From an uncultured Opitutia bacterium (GTDB taxonomy: Bacteria > Verrucomicrobiota > Verrucomicrobiia > Opitutales > Opitutaceae): a stretch of DNA of 56,675 nt. Below are positions 8,268 to 16,286 of this stretch, piece after piece (positions within the stretch are counted from its first letter, which is position 1; each line of letters starts with the position of its first letter). The notes under the pieces are model-generated. The model did no database searches. It saw only the letters and a program-made list of their open reading frames with translations, and was not told where the DNA came from. Made by a program: the position numbers and the translations under genes. The stretch lies in contig CAIKHO010000035.1 in assembly GCA_903827245.1 (NCBI GenBank), positions 1 to 56,675 of the forward strand, read 5' to 3'.

Positions 8268-10084
8268 CACTTCTTCTTCGGCGTGACGTTCTTCAGCGGC
8301 TTGCCGCCGGGGCCCTTGCTGACGGCGGCGGGCTCGTCGTCCTTGAGGCGGTTGATGAAGAGCTGCTGGCCGATGGTGAAGAGACCGTTGATCGTCGAGT
8401 AAAGCGAAAGGGCGCAGGAGTAGCCGTAGCAAAAGACCATGAAGACGGCGGGCATGAACTTCATGATCTTGGCCTGGGTGTTGTCGACGGTGGCCGGCTG
8501 CGGCACGAGGCGCATCTGGACGAGCATCGTGGCGCCGAGCAGCAGGGGCAGAATGTTCAGCGGAAACCCGTAGATCACCAGCACGGTGTCCGGCGCGGAA
8601 AGATCCTTGGCCCAGAGAAACTCGGCGAAGCGGAGCTCGGAGGTGCTTTGCAGCATCTGGAAGAAGCCGAAGAAAAACGGGATCGGGATCAGCATGGGCA
8701 GGCAGCCGCCCATCGGGTTCACCTTGTGCTCCTTGTAGAGCTCCATCATGGCGGTCTGCATCTTCTGCGGGTTGTCCTTGTATTTCTCGCGGATCGCCTG
8801 GATCTCCGGCTGGAATTTCTGCATGCGCTTCATCGAGCGCGAGGCCTTGAGGGTGAGCGGGAGGGTGACGATCTTCAGCGTCAGCGTGGTGAGGATGATG
8901 GCCACGCCCCAGTTGGGCACGTAGGAGTGGATCCACGTCATCAGGGTCAGCAGGAGCTTGCTGAAGAAGCGGAAGAGGCCGAACTGCATGACGCCGTCCT
9001 CGTCGTTCTTGAAGGCGTCGGTGTTGGCGAGCCGGCGGTATTCCTTCGGGCCGACGTAGAGGCTGCCCCCGATCTTGGCGGTGGCCTGGGGCGCGAGGGC
9101 CGGCAGGTCGAAGCGGGCGGCGCCCGTGACGCCCATGGCCGGGAGGAGAGTGCCGGGCAGGGGCGAAAGTTCGACCCGGCGCGTGGTCAGCGACGAGGCC
9201 GGCTGGTCGGGCGTGAAGATGCTGATGAAAAACTGGTTGTCCACGGAGGTCCAGAGGAAGGGACCCGGGGTCTCGATGGACGGAAGCGGGGCGCGGGAGC
9301 CGATGCCGAAGAAGCTCAGGAGCCCGCCGCCCTCGAGCGACCGTCGCGGGGTGAAGGCGATGGTGCCGTTTGCGTTGTGGCCGGTGGCGAGATACTGGCC
9401 GTAGTCGCGCACGCTGAGCGGTTCGGCGGTGCCGAGGCTGAGGGCGGAGAGGGGCAGCGCGCCGGTTTGCGCGGCAAGGTTGCGGAAGGTCGTCTCATGG
9501 CGGATCTGGTAGGGGTCGGTGGTGCCTACTGCGCTGGGTGAGAGCGTATACCGGCGGGTGACCTCGATGCGGTCCTCGAAGACGGCGCGATAGACCACCT
9601 CGTTGGCGGTGGCGGACACGAGCTGGTAGCGCGTGCGGCGGTCGAGGCCGGCGACATCGGTAAAGGCCAGCATCGGGTCGGCGTGCTGCAAATTGAAGAC
9701 GTACGGCACGTCGGGCTGGTCCTTGGTGACGGAGTAGATGTAGTGGGTGCCCGGCAGTTTTTTCTTCGCGGGATCCTTGCTGACCAGCGCGACGTCGCGG
9801 ATGGCGCCGCCAAAGTCGGTGAAACGCACCTCGACGAAGTCATTGGCCAGCGTGGTGATCTTGGCATCGGTCCCTTCCCTCACGACGGAGGCAAACGCGG
9901 CATCGGACGGCGAGGAAGGTGCAGCCGAAGGTAGGGTCGCAGGAGCGGAGCCGGTCGGGCTGATCGCGAGGGGCTTGCCCACTTGAGGCGCAGACGGGGG
10001 AGGCGTGTTCCGCTGGAACAGGTAAAGGCTGGCGAAGGCCGCGAGCAGCAGCAGCACGCCGATGGTGGTGTTCTTTTTGTCCAT
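8267..10084 (-). CDS. yidC: Membrane protein insertase YidC
   Basis: The 605-residue product is a Gram-negative type YidC. It has an N-terminal transmembrane helix starting MDKKNTTIGVLLLLAAF and a Pro/Ala/Ser-rich linker. A large periplasmic beta domain follows at about 70-360. The conserved C-terminal insertase core follows, with LTLKASRSMKRMQKFQPEI, NPMGGCLPMLIPIPFFFGFF and the last helices. A basic tail ends KNVTPKKK. The frame is open to 10255, but only ATG 10084 gives the correct N-terminal anchor, and the extra part overlaps yidD. It inserts and folds inner-membrane proteins and is last in the rpmH-rnpA-yidD-yidC order. Confidence 0.95.
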   Translation of the reverse strand: MDKKNTTIGVLLLLAAFASLYLFQRNTPPPSAPQVGKPLAISPTGSAPATLPSAAPSSPSDAAFASVVREGTDAKITTLANDFVEVRFTDFGGAIRDVALVSKDPAKKKLPGTHYIYSVTKDQPDVPYVFNLQHADPMLAFTDVAGLDRRTRYQLVSATANEVVYRAVFEDRIEVTRRYTLSPSAVGTTDPYQIRHETTFRNLAAQTGALPLSALSLGTAEPLSVRDYGQYLATGHNANGTIAFTPRRSLEGGGLLSFFGIGSRAPLPSIETPGPFLWTSVDNQFFISIFTPDQPASSLTTRRVELSPLPGTLLPAMGVTGAARFDLPALAPQATAKIGGSLYVGPKEYRRLANTDAFKNDEDGVMQFGLFRFFSKLLLTLMTWIHSYVPNWGVAIILTTLTLKIVTLPLTLKASRSMKRMQKFQPEIQAIREKYKDNPQKMQTAMMELYKEHKVNPMGGCLPMLIPIPFFFGFFQMLQSTSELRFAEFLWAKDLSAPDTVLVIYGFPLNILPLLLGATMLVQMRLVPQPATVDNTQAKIMKFMPAVFMVFCYGYSCALSLYSTINGLFTIGQQLFINRLKDDEPAAVSKGPGGKPLKNVTPKKK

Positions 10085-10107
10085 GAAAAATTGGGAAGGG
10101 CTGAAGG

Positions 10108-10485
10108 CTAGAGGCCTGAGGCGAAAGGCGTGGAGGCGACGCGGGCGCAAGAAGGCGGGATTGGCCGCGCCGAATCGGTGGAAGATGGACCTATCCACCG
10201 CAGCCTTGGCGAAGGTGGCACCGGGTCGAATCCACCCGGGTTCAGCGGCGTGCATCTCACCAACCGGCGCAGAGTGAGCCAGGAGCCGCGAATGGCGCCA
10301 TGCGCTTCCACGGCGCCGACGGCGTAGTGGGAGCAGGTTGGGGAAAACCGGCAGCCGCAGGCCGAGCCGAAGACCGCGGGGAGGAGGGGGGAAAAAAAAC
10401 GCCGGTAGAGCCCGATGAGCCGAAGCAGCAGTCGCGCGGCCACGCCCGGGGCGCGCAGGGAGGGCGAGGAGGAAATGTCAGGCAT
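10108..10485 (-). CDS. yidD: Membrane protein insertion efficiency factor YidD
   Basis: The 125-residue product has the YidD signature RFFSPLLPAVFG, CGCRFSPTCSHYAVGAVEAHG and RCTPLNPGGFDPVP. YidD is a small membrane-associated factor that aids Sec/YidC insertion. Typical members end soon after GGFDPVP; this one continues about 40 more residues, rich in Ser, Arg and Pro, of doubtful significance. ATG 10485 overlaps the stop of rnpA by 8 bp, and yidC starts 23 bp downstream. Confidence 0.9.
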   Translation of the reverse strand: MPDISSSPSLRAPGVAARLLLRLIGLYRRFFSPLLPAVFGSACGCRFSPTCSHYAVGAVEAHGAIRGSWLTLRRLVRCTPLNPGGFDPVPPSPRLRWIGPSSTDSARPIPPSCARVASTPFASGL

Positions 10486-10840
10486 TGGGCGGAGGCGTGA
10501 TCTTGCGACAGGCGGAGATGAACTTTTGCTCCACTTCGGCATAGTCGAGGCGAAGCACCGCAGCGCGGGCGACCAGCAGGAGGTCGCAATCGACGGGCAC
10601 GAGATTCTGGTGGTGGCGAAACACCTCGCGCAAGCGGCGTTTTGCCCGGGTGCGCTGGACGGCGGCGCCGACGGCGGCGATCGAGGCGACGACGCCGACG
10701 CGGGCGGACGGGTCCTTGACCGGCGGTGTGCGCCGGTGCCACCAGAGGGTGAACGCGCCGCAATCGACCCGGTGCCCCTCGGCCCGCACGGCGCGAAAAT
10801 CAGCCTGGCGGCGCAGGTGCTGCTCCGGGCGGAAGCGCAT
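10478..10840 (-). CDS. rnpA: Ribonuclease P protein component
   Basis: The 120-residue basic protein carries the RnpA core: RRQADFRAVRAEGHR near the start, VGVVAS, and the RNA-binding RTRAKRRLREVFRHH helix. It assists the catalytic RNA of RNase P in trimming tRNA 5' leaders. It lies 27 bp after rpmH and overlaps yidD by 8 bp, the arrangement found in most bacteria. Confidence 0.93.
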   Translation of the reverse strand: MRFRPEQHLRRQADFRAVRAEGHRVDCGAFTLWWHRRTPPVKDPSARVGVVASIAAVGAAVQRTRAKRRLREVFRHHQNLVPVDCDLLLVARAAVLRLDYAEVEQKFISACRKITPPPNA

Positions 10841-10867
10841 GGGGCGGGCCCGGCAGGGCGGAAAGAC

Positions 10868-11005
10868 TCAGACGACCGTCAGCCGCTTGCGACCCTTGAG
10901 GCGGCGGGACTTGATGACCTTGCGGCCGCCACGGGTGGCCATACGGGCACGATAACCGATCTTGCGGGCGCGCTTCTTGCGGTGCGGGCGGAATGTAGGT
11001 TGCAT
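10868..11005 (-). CDS. rpmH: 50S ribosomal protein L34
   Basis: A 45-residue frame starting at ATG 11005 reads [20 protein letters not shown] and ends GRKRLTVV. It holds the L34 motif with [11 protein letters not shown]. The family starts MKRTFQPS or similar and is 44-46 residues, so this is complete. It is the first gene of the rpmH-rnpA-yidD-yidC block; its promoter should lie in 11006-11264. Confidence 0.95.
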   Translation of the reverse strand: MQPTFRPHRKKRARKIGYRARMATRGGRKVIKSRRLKGRKRLTVV

Positions 11006-11069
11006 GACGTTTAAAGAAAAAGAGGGTCAGAGGTGCCTGACACGCGGGCAAACTTCAAGCCCCGAAATT

Positions 11070-11200
11070 TTTAGCCGCGAAAAGACACGAAATGACGCAA
11101 AAACCGGCAGACTCTCTTTTGGGTCATTTCGTGCCTTGTATGCCGGGAACAAGGCACAAGGGAAGAGCGGCAAAGGCTCTTCGCGGCCAAAACAATCTTT
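11070..11200. repeat. Nested inverted repeats upstream of rpmH
   Basis: TTAGCCGCGAAAAGACACG (from 11071) is followed by an inverted counterpart GTCATTTCGTGCC (about 11123-11135). A second hairpin GTGCCTTG/CAAGGCAC lies at 11131-11157, and CTCTTCGCGGCCAA closes the outer arm near 11190. The words resemble those at 55275-55349 (CGCGAAAAGACGC-type). It fills the rpmH upstream region and lacks a clean terminator tract. Confidence 0.55.
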
Positions 11201-11264
11201 CTGGGGCCGTAAATTTGCCCGCGGCCGGAGGCAACGTTTGGGCTAGTCGGCCGGCTTCAGGACC

Positions 11265-12356
11265 TCAGCAAGCGGTAGATGCATTGGAGCGTCTCATACG
11301 ATGGAGCCCCACACCTAAAATGACCGGCATCAGCATTAGCAGCGTGCTGCCGGAATCGGGCACCGCGCTGTTGTTGCTCTCCGAACCTTGATAATTGGCC
11401 AGCTGAAGGATCGCTCTGGCTCCCCCATCACTGGATGTTATTGTGCTAAAATACAGAAGGCCGCTTGTGGGGTCGAACGCCGAGGTGCCCGACCACTGGA
11501 TCGAGTCGCCTACCGAGTGTCCGGAGTGGCGCAGGCGCATCGCTGCCTTCTGCAGGAGCCGGTGCAGCACGGCGAGCGCGGCTTCGTCGTTCCGCAGCTG
11601 CGGCGGCAGCACGTGGCCGTGGCCGATGGTGTTGTGCCGGGACGCCTCGCGCTCCTGCGGCTCGCCACGCATCCAGCTGTAGAACCGCGCCCCCTCGACG
11701 CTGCCCCAGATGGCGCGCAGACGGTCGCGGCTCGCGGCGTAAAGTTTCTCAACGGTATCGATGCCGGCACGACGCAGGCGGGCCTCCATGTTTTCGCCGA
11801 TGCCGCAGAAGTCCCGCAGTTCTAGTCGGAGGAGTTTTTGCGGGAGGTCCGTGTTGTCGAGCAGCACGAGGCCGTCGGGCTTCTGCATGTCGGAGGCCAC
11901 CTTGGCGATGAACCAGTTGGGGCCGATGCCGATGGAGCTACGCAGGCAGGGACCGGCCTGCCGGGAAACCTTTTCCTCGATGCGGCGGGCGAGGGCGAGG
12001 GCCTGCGCGGGGACGGCCAGGTCGCCGCTCAGTTCGCATTCCAGCTCGTCGATTGACTGCACCTTCTTCACGGGAGCGCACGACTCGACGATGTCCTTCA
12101 GCCGGCGGTGATAGTCGATGTAGACGGCGGGTCGCGCCTCGACGATGACGAGGCCCGGGCACTGGCGGCGGGCCTCGGCGACGCGCGCGTTTCGGGTCAG
12201 GCCGAGGGCCTTGGCCTCGATGCTCACGGCGATGCAGCCGGTGGTCTCGGCCATGATGGGCACGATGCCGACCGGGTGCCCGCGCAGTTCCGGCCGCTCT
12301 TGCTTCTCGACGGAGGCGAAAAAGGAGTTGAAATCGATGGCGAGCGCGCGGAGCAC
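11265..12356 (-). CDS. Y-family DNA polymerase fused to a VPDSG sorting tail
   Basis: Residues 1-280 are a Y-family (DinB/ImuB-like) polymerase: DFNSFFASVEKQ, a SIDELECE catalytic acidic motif, GIGPNWFIAKVASDMQKPDG and FCGIGENMEARLRRAGI. It breaks off at LLQKAAMRLRHSGH, inside what should be the little-finger domain. The next 83 residues have no polymerase character and end in VPDSGSTLLML, a hydrophobic helix, and HRMRRSNAS. That is a VPDSG-CTERM exosortase substrate tail. Base composition drops from about 11516 on, matching the junction. GTG 12356 is the only plausible start. The product is unlikely to be a working polymerase or an exported protein. Confidence 0.7.
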   Translation of the reverse strand: MLRALAIDFNSFFASVEKQERPELRGHPVGIVPIMAETTGCIAVSIEAKALGLTRNARVAEARRQCPGLVIVEARPAVYIDYHRRLKDIVESCAPVKKVQSIDELECELSGDLAVPAQALALARRIEEKVSRQAGPCLRSSIGIGPNWFIAKVASDMQKPDGLVLLDNTDLPQKLLRLELRDFCGIGENMEARLRRAGIDTVEKLYAASRDRLRAIWGSVEGARFYSWMRGEPQEREASRHNTIGHGHVLPPQLRNDEAALAVLHRLLQKAAMRLRHSGHSVGDSIQWSGTSAFDPTSGLLYFSTITSSDGGARAILQLANYQGSESNNSAVPDSGSTLLMLMPVILGVGLHRMRRSNASTAC

Positions 12357-12410
12357 CCGCGCAATCTCCGCCTGGGCGGAGGCCTGTCAAACTGCACCAT
12401 GACGGACATG

Positions 12411-12487
12411 GTTTCACGCCACGACGCTACGCAGCAAAAGATAAAAGGGAATCGCAGGCGTGGCGTCGCTGCGTCGTGGCGCGAAAC
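12411..12487. repeat. CACGACGC inverted repeat before the polymerase fusion
   Basis: GTTTCACGCCACGACGC (from 12411) is inverted as GCGTCGTGGCGCGAAAC ending at 12486, with another partial copy GGCGTGGCGTCGCTGCG in between. It occupies the gap between the LpxR-like gene and the polymerase fusion. Confidence 0.55.
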
Positions 12488-12539
12488 GAGCTTGGAGCGC
12501 CCGATCGCCATCAGGCTATCGCTGGCCGCGCCGCTTTGC

Positions 12540-13574
12540 TCAGAAAGCGCGGCTGAGCGTCACGGAGCCGAACTTGTCGGAGCTCTCGCGCTCGGTCTTG
12601 AATTCCTTGGTGCGTTGCACCTGCGTGAAGGTGAGCTGCCACCGGCCGGCGATCAGGCCGGCGCCCCAGCTCAGGTCCGCCACCAGCGGCTCCTTGTTCA
12701 CATGCGGGCCGTCCCGCCACGTGTTGCCATCGAGAAAGATGTCCCGCGCCACCGCGCGGCCGTCGGCGGCGCCGAAGATAAAGAAGCTCCAGTTCTTGTG
12801 CGGGGACACCCGGGGATCGAGGTCGTCGATGGGCGTACTGCCGGCGCCACCCGGGCGGATGAGCTGCACGCCGAAGTCGCTGGGCAGGTTGAAGCCCAGC
12901 CGCAAGGTGCCGCCGGCGTTGGCATAGGTCTGGATGTTGCCGAGGCTGGCGCCGGCATGCGGGATGAAATCGGCCCCGAGCGTGTCGGACAGGGCGCGGG
13001 CGTAGAGCCGCCATTTGCGCTCATAGACAATGTTCACGCCCGGCTCGTCCTTGAGCTGGTATTCCCAGCCGTTGGGGCGGGCATTGCCGGTCCAGCGGTG
13101 AACGGCGCGCTGCACGTCCCCCGCATAAGAGTGCGGGCCGACCATGCCGGCTTGGAGTGAAAGGGTGTCGAGCAACGTCTCGGTTTTGCTGAGGAAGGAA
13201 AGCTCCAGGTACGACCACCCGGCGTAAGGCCGGTCGGTGGGGTCGGGCACCACGCGGTCGCGGTCCTGCGGCGTGTACATGTTCTGGCCGAAGGCAAAGC
13301 CCAAGTCTTTCTGCGCGTCCGGGCGGTTGACGAAGGGCAGGGCGTCAACGAAGTTTTTCCTCCAACCTTCCGGCGCCCAAGAGGCAAGATCGCGGGTAAG
13401 CCAGGAAAATTTCACGCCGTTGGTGTAGTGGCGGTCGGTGCCGCCGAAAAAATCGTTCTCAAAATACAGGGTGAAGACGGGCGCGGTCTCCGCGTGCGTG
13501 ACCGGGACGTCGTCGGCACGCAGAAACCAAGGACAAAGTATAAGGGGCAGCAGGATTCTGATGAAGCGTGGCAT
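12540..13574 (-). CDS. LpxR-like outer-membrane lipid A deacylase (DUF2219)
   Basis: The 344-residue product has a signal peptide (MPRFIRILLPLILCPWFLRA). The mature part matches the LpxR/DUF2219 beta-barrel family. Near the mature start is ENDFFGGTDRHYTNG, which carries the Asn-Asp and Thr/Ser-type active-site residues of LpxR. VGPHSYAGDVQ and GWEYQLKDEPG follow, and the C-terminus ends in the aromatic SRAF expected of an outer-membrane barrel. LpxR removes the 3'-acyloxyacyl chain of lipid A. The frame is open to 13850, but only ATG 13574 gives a signal peptide. Deacylase activity is inferred, not shown. Confidence 0.85.
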   Translation of the reverse strand: MPRFIRILLPLILCPWFLRADDVPVTHAETAPVFTLYFENDFFGGTDRHYTNGVKFSWLTRDLASWAPEGWRKNFVDALPFVNRPDAQKDLGFAFGQNMYTPQDRDRVVPDPTDRPYAGWSYLELSFLSKTETLLDTLSLQAGMVGPHSYAGDVQRAVHRWTGNARPNGWEYQLKDEPGVNIVYERKWRLYARALSDTLGADFIPHAGASLGNIQTYANAGGTLRLGFNLPSDFGVQLIRPGGAGSTPIDDLDPRVSPHKNWSFFIFGAADGRAVARDIFLDGNTWRDGPHVNKEPLVADLSWGAGLIAGRWQLTFTQVQRTKEFKTERESSDKFGSVTLSRAF

Positions 13575-13650
13575 GCTCCGATAGTGCCGCCCGGCAGGTG
13601 TTAGTTCCTTCAGCCATGGTCTTGGACGTAATTGGCCCGGAGCAAGTCGT

Positions 13651-14217
13651 TCAGGGTGCACCCGGCTGGAAGCCAATCCTGCACCGCGGCCGTTCGGGCG
13701 GACGTGCGAGGAGCAGCATGAGTTGGTCCACGACATCGCGCAGCACGACATCGTGGTCCAGCCGCTTGCGATCGATCCGGGACAGGCGCTTGAGAACAGC
13801 GGCGCTGGTGAGCAGTTCCTGCCGCATCCGCACAAAGGCGCGGACGGCATAAACGCTCATGGCCACCGCGCGCTCGCTGCGCAGGATCGTCGCGGCCATG
13901 ATGGCGCCGTCCTCGGTGAAGACCCAGGGCGGCTTGTGCATGCCGCCGTGTCCGCCGTACGAAGTTGGGCCGGCATCGGAAGTTGAAGTCAAAATTTGTG
14001 ACTTCAAGTTTGTAACCTACGCACGACTAAGTTGAAACGCGAAATCGGAAGGGAAGCACCCGGCTTTTCTCAGGATCGCCTGATTGAACGCCTTCTTTGC
14101 GACAGGGTAGAGTTCTGCAGGATCGCGATCGAGCATGACGGGCTGTCCGCGAAGGACGTAGAAGGGCGACAGAGCAAGATCGACGGGCATAAGCCGGAAG
14201 TGAGAGGGACGATTCAT
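13651..14217 (-). pseudogene. ORF6N-domain gene with an in-frame TAG
   Basis: From ATG 14217 the frame reads through the ORF6N core (RGQPVMLDRDPAELYPV, FPSDFAFQLSRA). It hits TAG at 14017-14019 and then continues in the same frame with VTNLKSQILTS, FTEDGAIMAATIL and FVRMRQELL to a stop at 13651. In relatives the position of the TAG is usually Glu, one base from TAG. One nonsense change therefore splits an otherwise intact gene of about 188 codons. ORF6N proteins are putative DNA-binding proteins first seen in phage and widely spread in chromosomes. Read-through or sequencing error are alternatives. Confidence 0.78.
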
Positions 14218-14295
14218 ATAAACGCCGTAGCGGGACCGAATCTTTCGGCAAAAGCAGCATCGACTCCGGACGCCGCCGTGGTGTTTTCAACGGCG

Positions 14296-14733
14296 ATGCG
14301 CATCGCCGTCCTTTCCGACACGCACGACCGTTATCCGCCGTCGCTGCCTGAGCGGTTGCGTGAGGCGGACGAGATCTGGCATCTCGGGGATGTGTGCGAT
14401 CCGGAAACGCTCGTGGAGTTTGAGCAACTCGGCCCCCCTCTGCACGTCGTGCGGGGAAACTGCGACGGCTACGCCGGCTGGCCGCTGGCGCTCGGGCTGG
14501 AGCGCGAGGGGGTGAAGTTTTTCCTCTCCCACATTCCGCCCGAAGGGGTGCCCGCAGGCGTCCAGGTCGTGCTGCACGGCCACACCCATGTGCCGCGGGA
14601 CGAGACCCTCGCCGGCGTGCGCTGGCTGAACCCGGGCTGCATCACGCGGCCCAACGCCGGGGCGGCGGCGAGCTTCGCCTGGCTGACGGTGGAGCGCGGA
14701 AGGTTGACCCGCTGGGAGCTCATGCGACCCTGA
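14296..14733 (+). CDS. Metallophosphoesterase, YfcE/MJ0936 family
   Basis: The 145-residue product has the calcineurin-type metal-binding motifs in order: LSDTHDR, HLGDVCD, VRGNCDG, SHIPPEG and HGHTHVP. These provide the Asp, His and Asn ligands of a dinuclear metal site. The size fits the small YfcE-type phosphodiesterases; the natural substrate is unknown. A longer frame starts at 14032 but overlaps the ORF6N gene on the other strand and lacks homology, so ATG 14296 is preferred. The YgjP gene follows after 9 bp on the same strand. Confidence 0.88.
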   Translation: MRIAVLSDTHDRYPPSLPERLREADEIWHLGDVCDPETLVEFEQLGPPLHVVRGNCDGYAGWPLALGLEREGVKFFLSHIPPEGVPAGVQVVLHGHTHVPRDETLAGVRWLNPGCITRPNAGAAASFAWLTVERGRLTRWELMRP

Positions 14734-14742
14734 CGGCGGACC

Positions 14743-15516
14743 ATGAGCGACGAGCAGCAGCAGGATTTATTTTCTTTGTTTGCCCCGTCCTCCGGCGTGC
14801 ACAAGGAGCCGCCCTCGGCGTCCGCCGGGGTCGTATTTGAACGCAGCGCGCGGGCGCGTCACTACCGGCTGACGCTGCGGCGGGACGGGACCGCGGTCGC
14901 GACGATCCCGGTGCGCGGCTCGGTGCGCGAGGCGGAGCGGTTTGTCGCGCAGCATGAAGACTGGCTGGAACGCGCCCGGACCCGGGCGCGCCGCCGGCCT
15001 CGCGCGGCGGAGGTCTGGACACCCGGCACGAACGTGCTCTGGCGCGGGGAAATGACCGAGATCCGCCTGGCCGTTCCGACGGCGGATGCCGCGGGTGTGC
15101 CTCCGGCCGCCGCCAAGCCGGCGGTTTGCCTCGGGGCCGACGTGTTTCGGGTGGCGGCCTTCGAGAAGGACCTGCGGCCCGCGCTCGAGGCTCATTTCGC
15201 GCGGCGCGCCCGGATCGAGCTGCCCGCCCGCACGTGGGAGCTGGCCGCGGTGACGGGCGTGGACGTGAAGCATGTCACGGTGCGCAACCAGCGCTCGCGC
15301 TGGGGCTCATGCTCGGCGACCGGCACGATCTCGCTCAACTGGCGCCTGCTGCAGACGCCCGACTTTGTGCGCGACTATATCATCCACCACGAACTGATGC
15401 ATCTCCGCGAGATGAACCATTCGGCACGCTTCTGGGCGCGCGTGGAAGAAGTCTGCCCCGGCTGGCGCGACGCCGAGCAATGGATCAAGCGCAACGGCAG
15501 CCTGCTGGGGCTCTGA
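14743..15516 (+). CDS. YgjP-type metalloprotease (SprT-like, M48 group)
   Basis: The 257-residue product ends with the zincin site IHHELMHLREMNHSARFW, where HELMH binds zinc and the later His is the third ligand. Upstream is the family signature NQRSRWGSCSATGTISLNWRL. The N-terminal half matches the YgjP (DUF45) domain, with the conserved EDWLERARTRAR stretch. It is likely cytoplasmic, as no signal peptide is seen. Its start is 9 bp after the phosphoesterase gene, suggesting one transcript. Confidence 0.88.
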   Translation: MSDEQQQDLFSLFAPSSGVHKEPPSASAGVVFERSARARHYRLTLRRDGTAVATIPVRGSVREAERFVAQHEDWLERARTRARRRPRAAEVWTPGTNVLWRGEMTEIRLAVPTADAAGVPPAAAKPAVCLGADVFRVAAFEKDLRPALEAHFARRARIELPARTWELAAVTGVDVKHVTVRNQRSRWGSCSATGTISLNWRLLQTPDFVRDYIIHHELMHLREMNHSARFWARVEEVCPGWRDAEQWIKRNGSLLGL

Positions 15517-15520
15517 TTTT

Positions 15521-15600
15521 CCGACCGAATGAACAGAATCAAACAGAATGGAAATCCGACCTTCCGGATATTCGGTCAATTCCGTTCATTCTGTCCAAAC
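15521..15600. repeat. GAACAGAATG inverted repeat between convergent genes
   Basis: CCGAATGAACAGAAT (from 15524) with a second AACAGAATGG is mirrored by TTCGGTC and CCGTTCATTCTGTCC (to about 15597). The repeat lies exactly between the convergent YgjP and FKBP genes, the place for a bidirectional terminator, and is AT-richer than its flanks. Confidence 0.55.
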
Positions 15601-15605
15601 CCGGT

Positions 15606-16157
15606 TCACCGGAAATCGATCAGCTCGACCTCGAAGACGAGTGTGGCGCGGGGCGGAATGGTGGGCGGCTTGCCGCTGACGCCGTAGGCCAGCCAGTAGG
15701 GGATGATGAGGGTGCGTTTCTCGCCTTTCTTCATGCCGAGAAAGGCCTCGTCCCAGCCCTTGATGACGTTGCCGATGCCGACGCGGAAGGTGAGGGGCAC
15801 GCCGCGCTTGTAGGAACTGTCGAACGGCGTGCCATCGAGCAGATGGCCGTCGTAGTTGGCGATGACTTCATCGCCAACCTGCGGCGTGGCTGCGCCGGTG
15901 CCGGGCACGCGCTCGAGGTAGCGCAGGCCCGAGGGCAGTTTGTGCGCGGTGCCATATTTCTCGGCGATGACCTGTGCGTCGGCCGTGCTGAGCTGCGGCA
16001 GGCCCTGGTCCTCGAGGGCCTCGCGCATCGCGCTGTTGATCGGCCGGCCGGGATTTTTGCGCGCGAGCATGCCGGAGCGCACCACGAGGGCGATCGTTAG
16101 CAGGGTGGTGCCGAGGAGAAGAAGATACATGAAACTGCGCAGATGGGCTTTGGCCAT
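15606..16157 (-). CDS. FKBP-type peptidyl-prolyl isomerase, membrane-anchored
   Basis: The 183-residue product has one N-terminal hydrophobic segment (about 11-28, LLLLGTTLLTIALVV). A linker follows, then an FKBP domain from about residue 85: YDGHLLDGTPFDSS, VIKGWDEAFLGMKKGEKRT and the closing LVFEVELIDF. FKBPs speed cis-trans isomerisation of prolyl bonds during folding. The anchor and the domain order place it outside the inner membrane. Start ATG 16157 gives the clean anchor; the frame upstream to 16298 is not needed. Confidence 0.88.
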   Translation of the reverse strand: MAKAHLRSFMYLLLLGTTLLTIALVVRSGMLARKNPGRPINSAMREALEDQGLPQLSTADAQVIAEKYGTAHKLPSGLRYLERVPGTGAATPQVGDEVIANYDGHLLDGTPFDSSYKRGVPLTFRVGIGNVIKGWDEAFLGMKKGEKRTLIIPYWLAYGVSGKPPTIPPRATLVFEVELIDFR

Positions 16158-16286
16158 GGTAGCCACGAGGTGACAAACAAAGTGCGCGAAAGGCAACCGC
16201 CGAGCCAGTGGCGGGTGCCTGCGGCACCGTGAAATGATACGACCGCATTCCGATCCCCCGCATTGACTCACGGGAGGAAGCGCACC

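Noticed and set aside
13575-13850. Extended N-terminus of the LpxR-like protein
   Set aside because: The upstream in-frame stretch overlaps the ORF6N gene and removes the signal peptide from the N-terminus.
16263-16286. TTG start for korA
   Set aside because: ATG 16287 has a GGGAGG ribosome-binding sequence at proper distance; the TTG start would place that sequence inside the gene.
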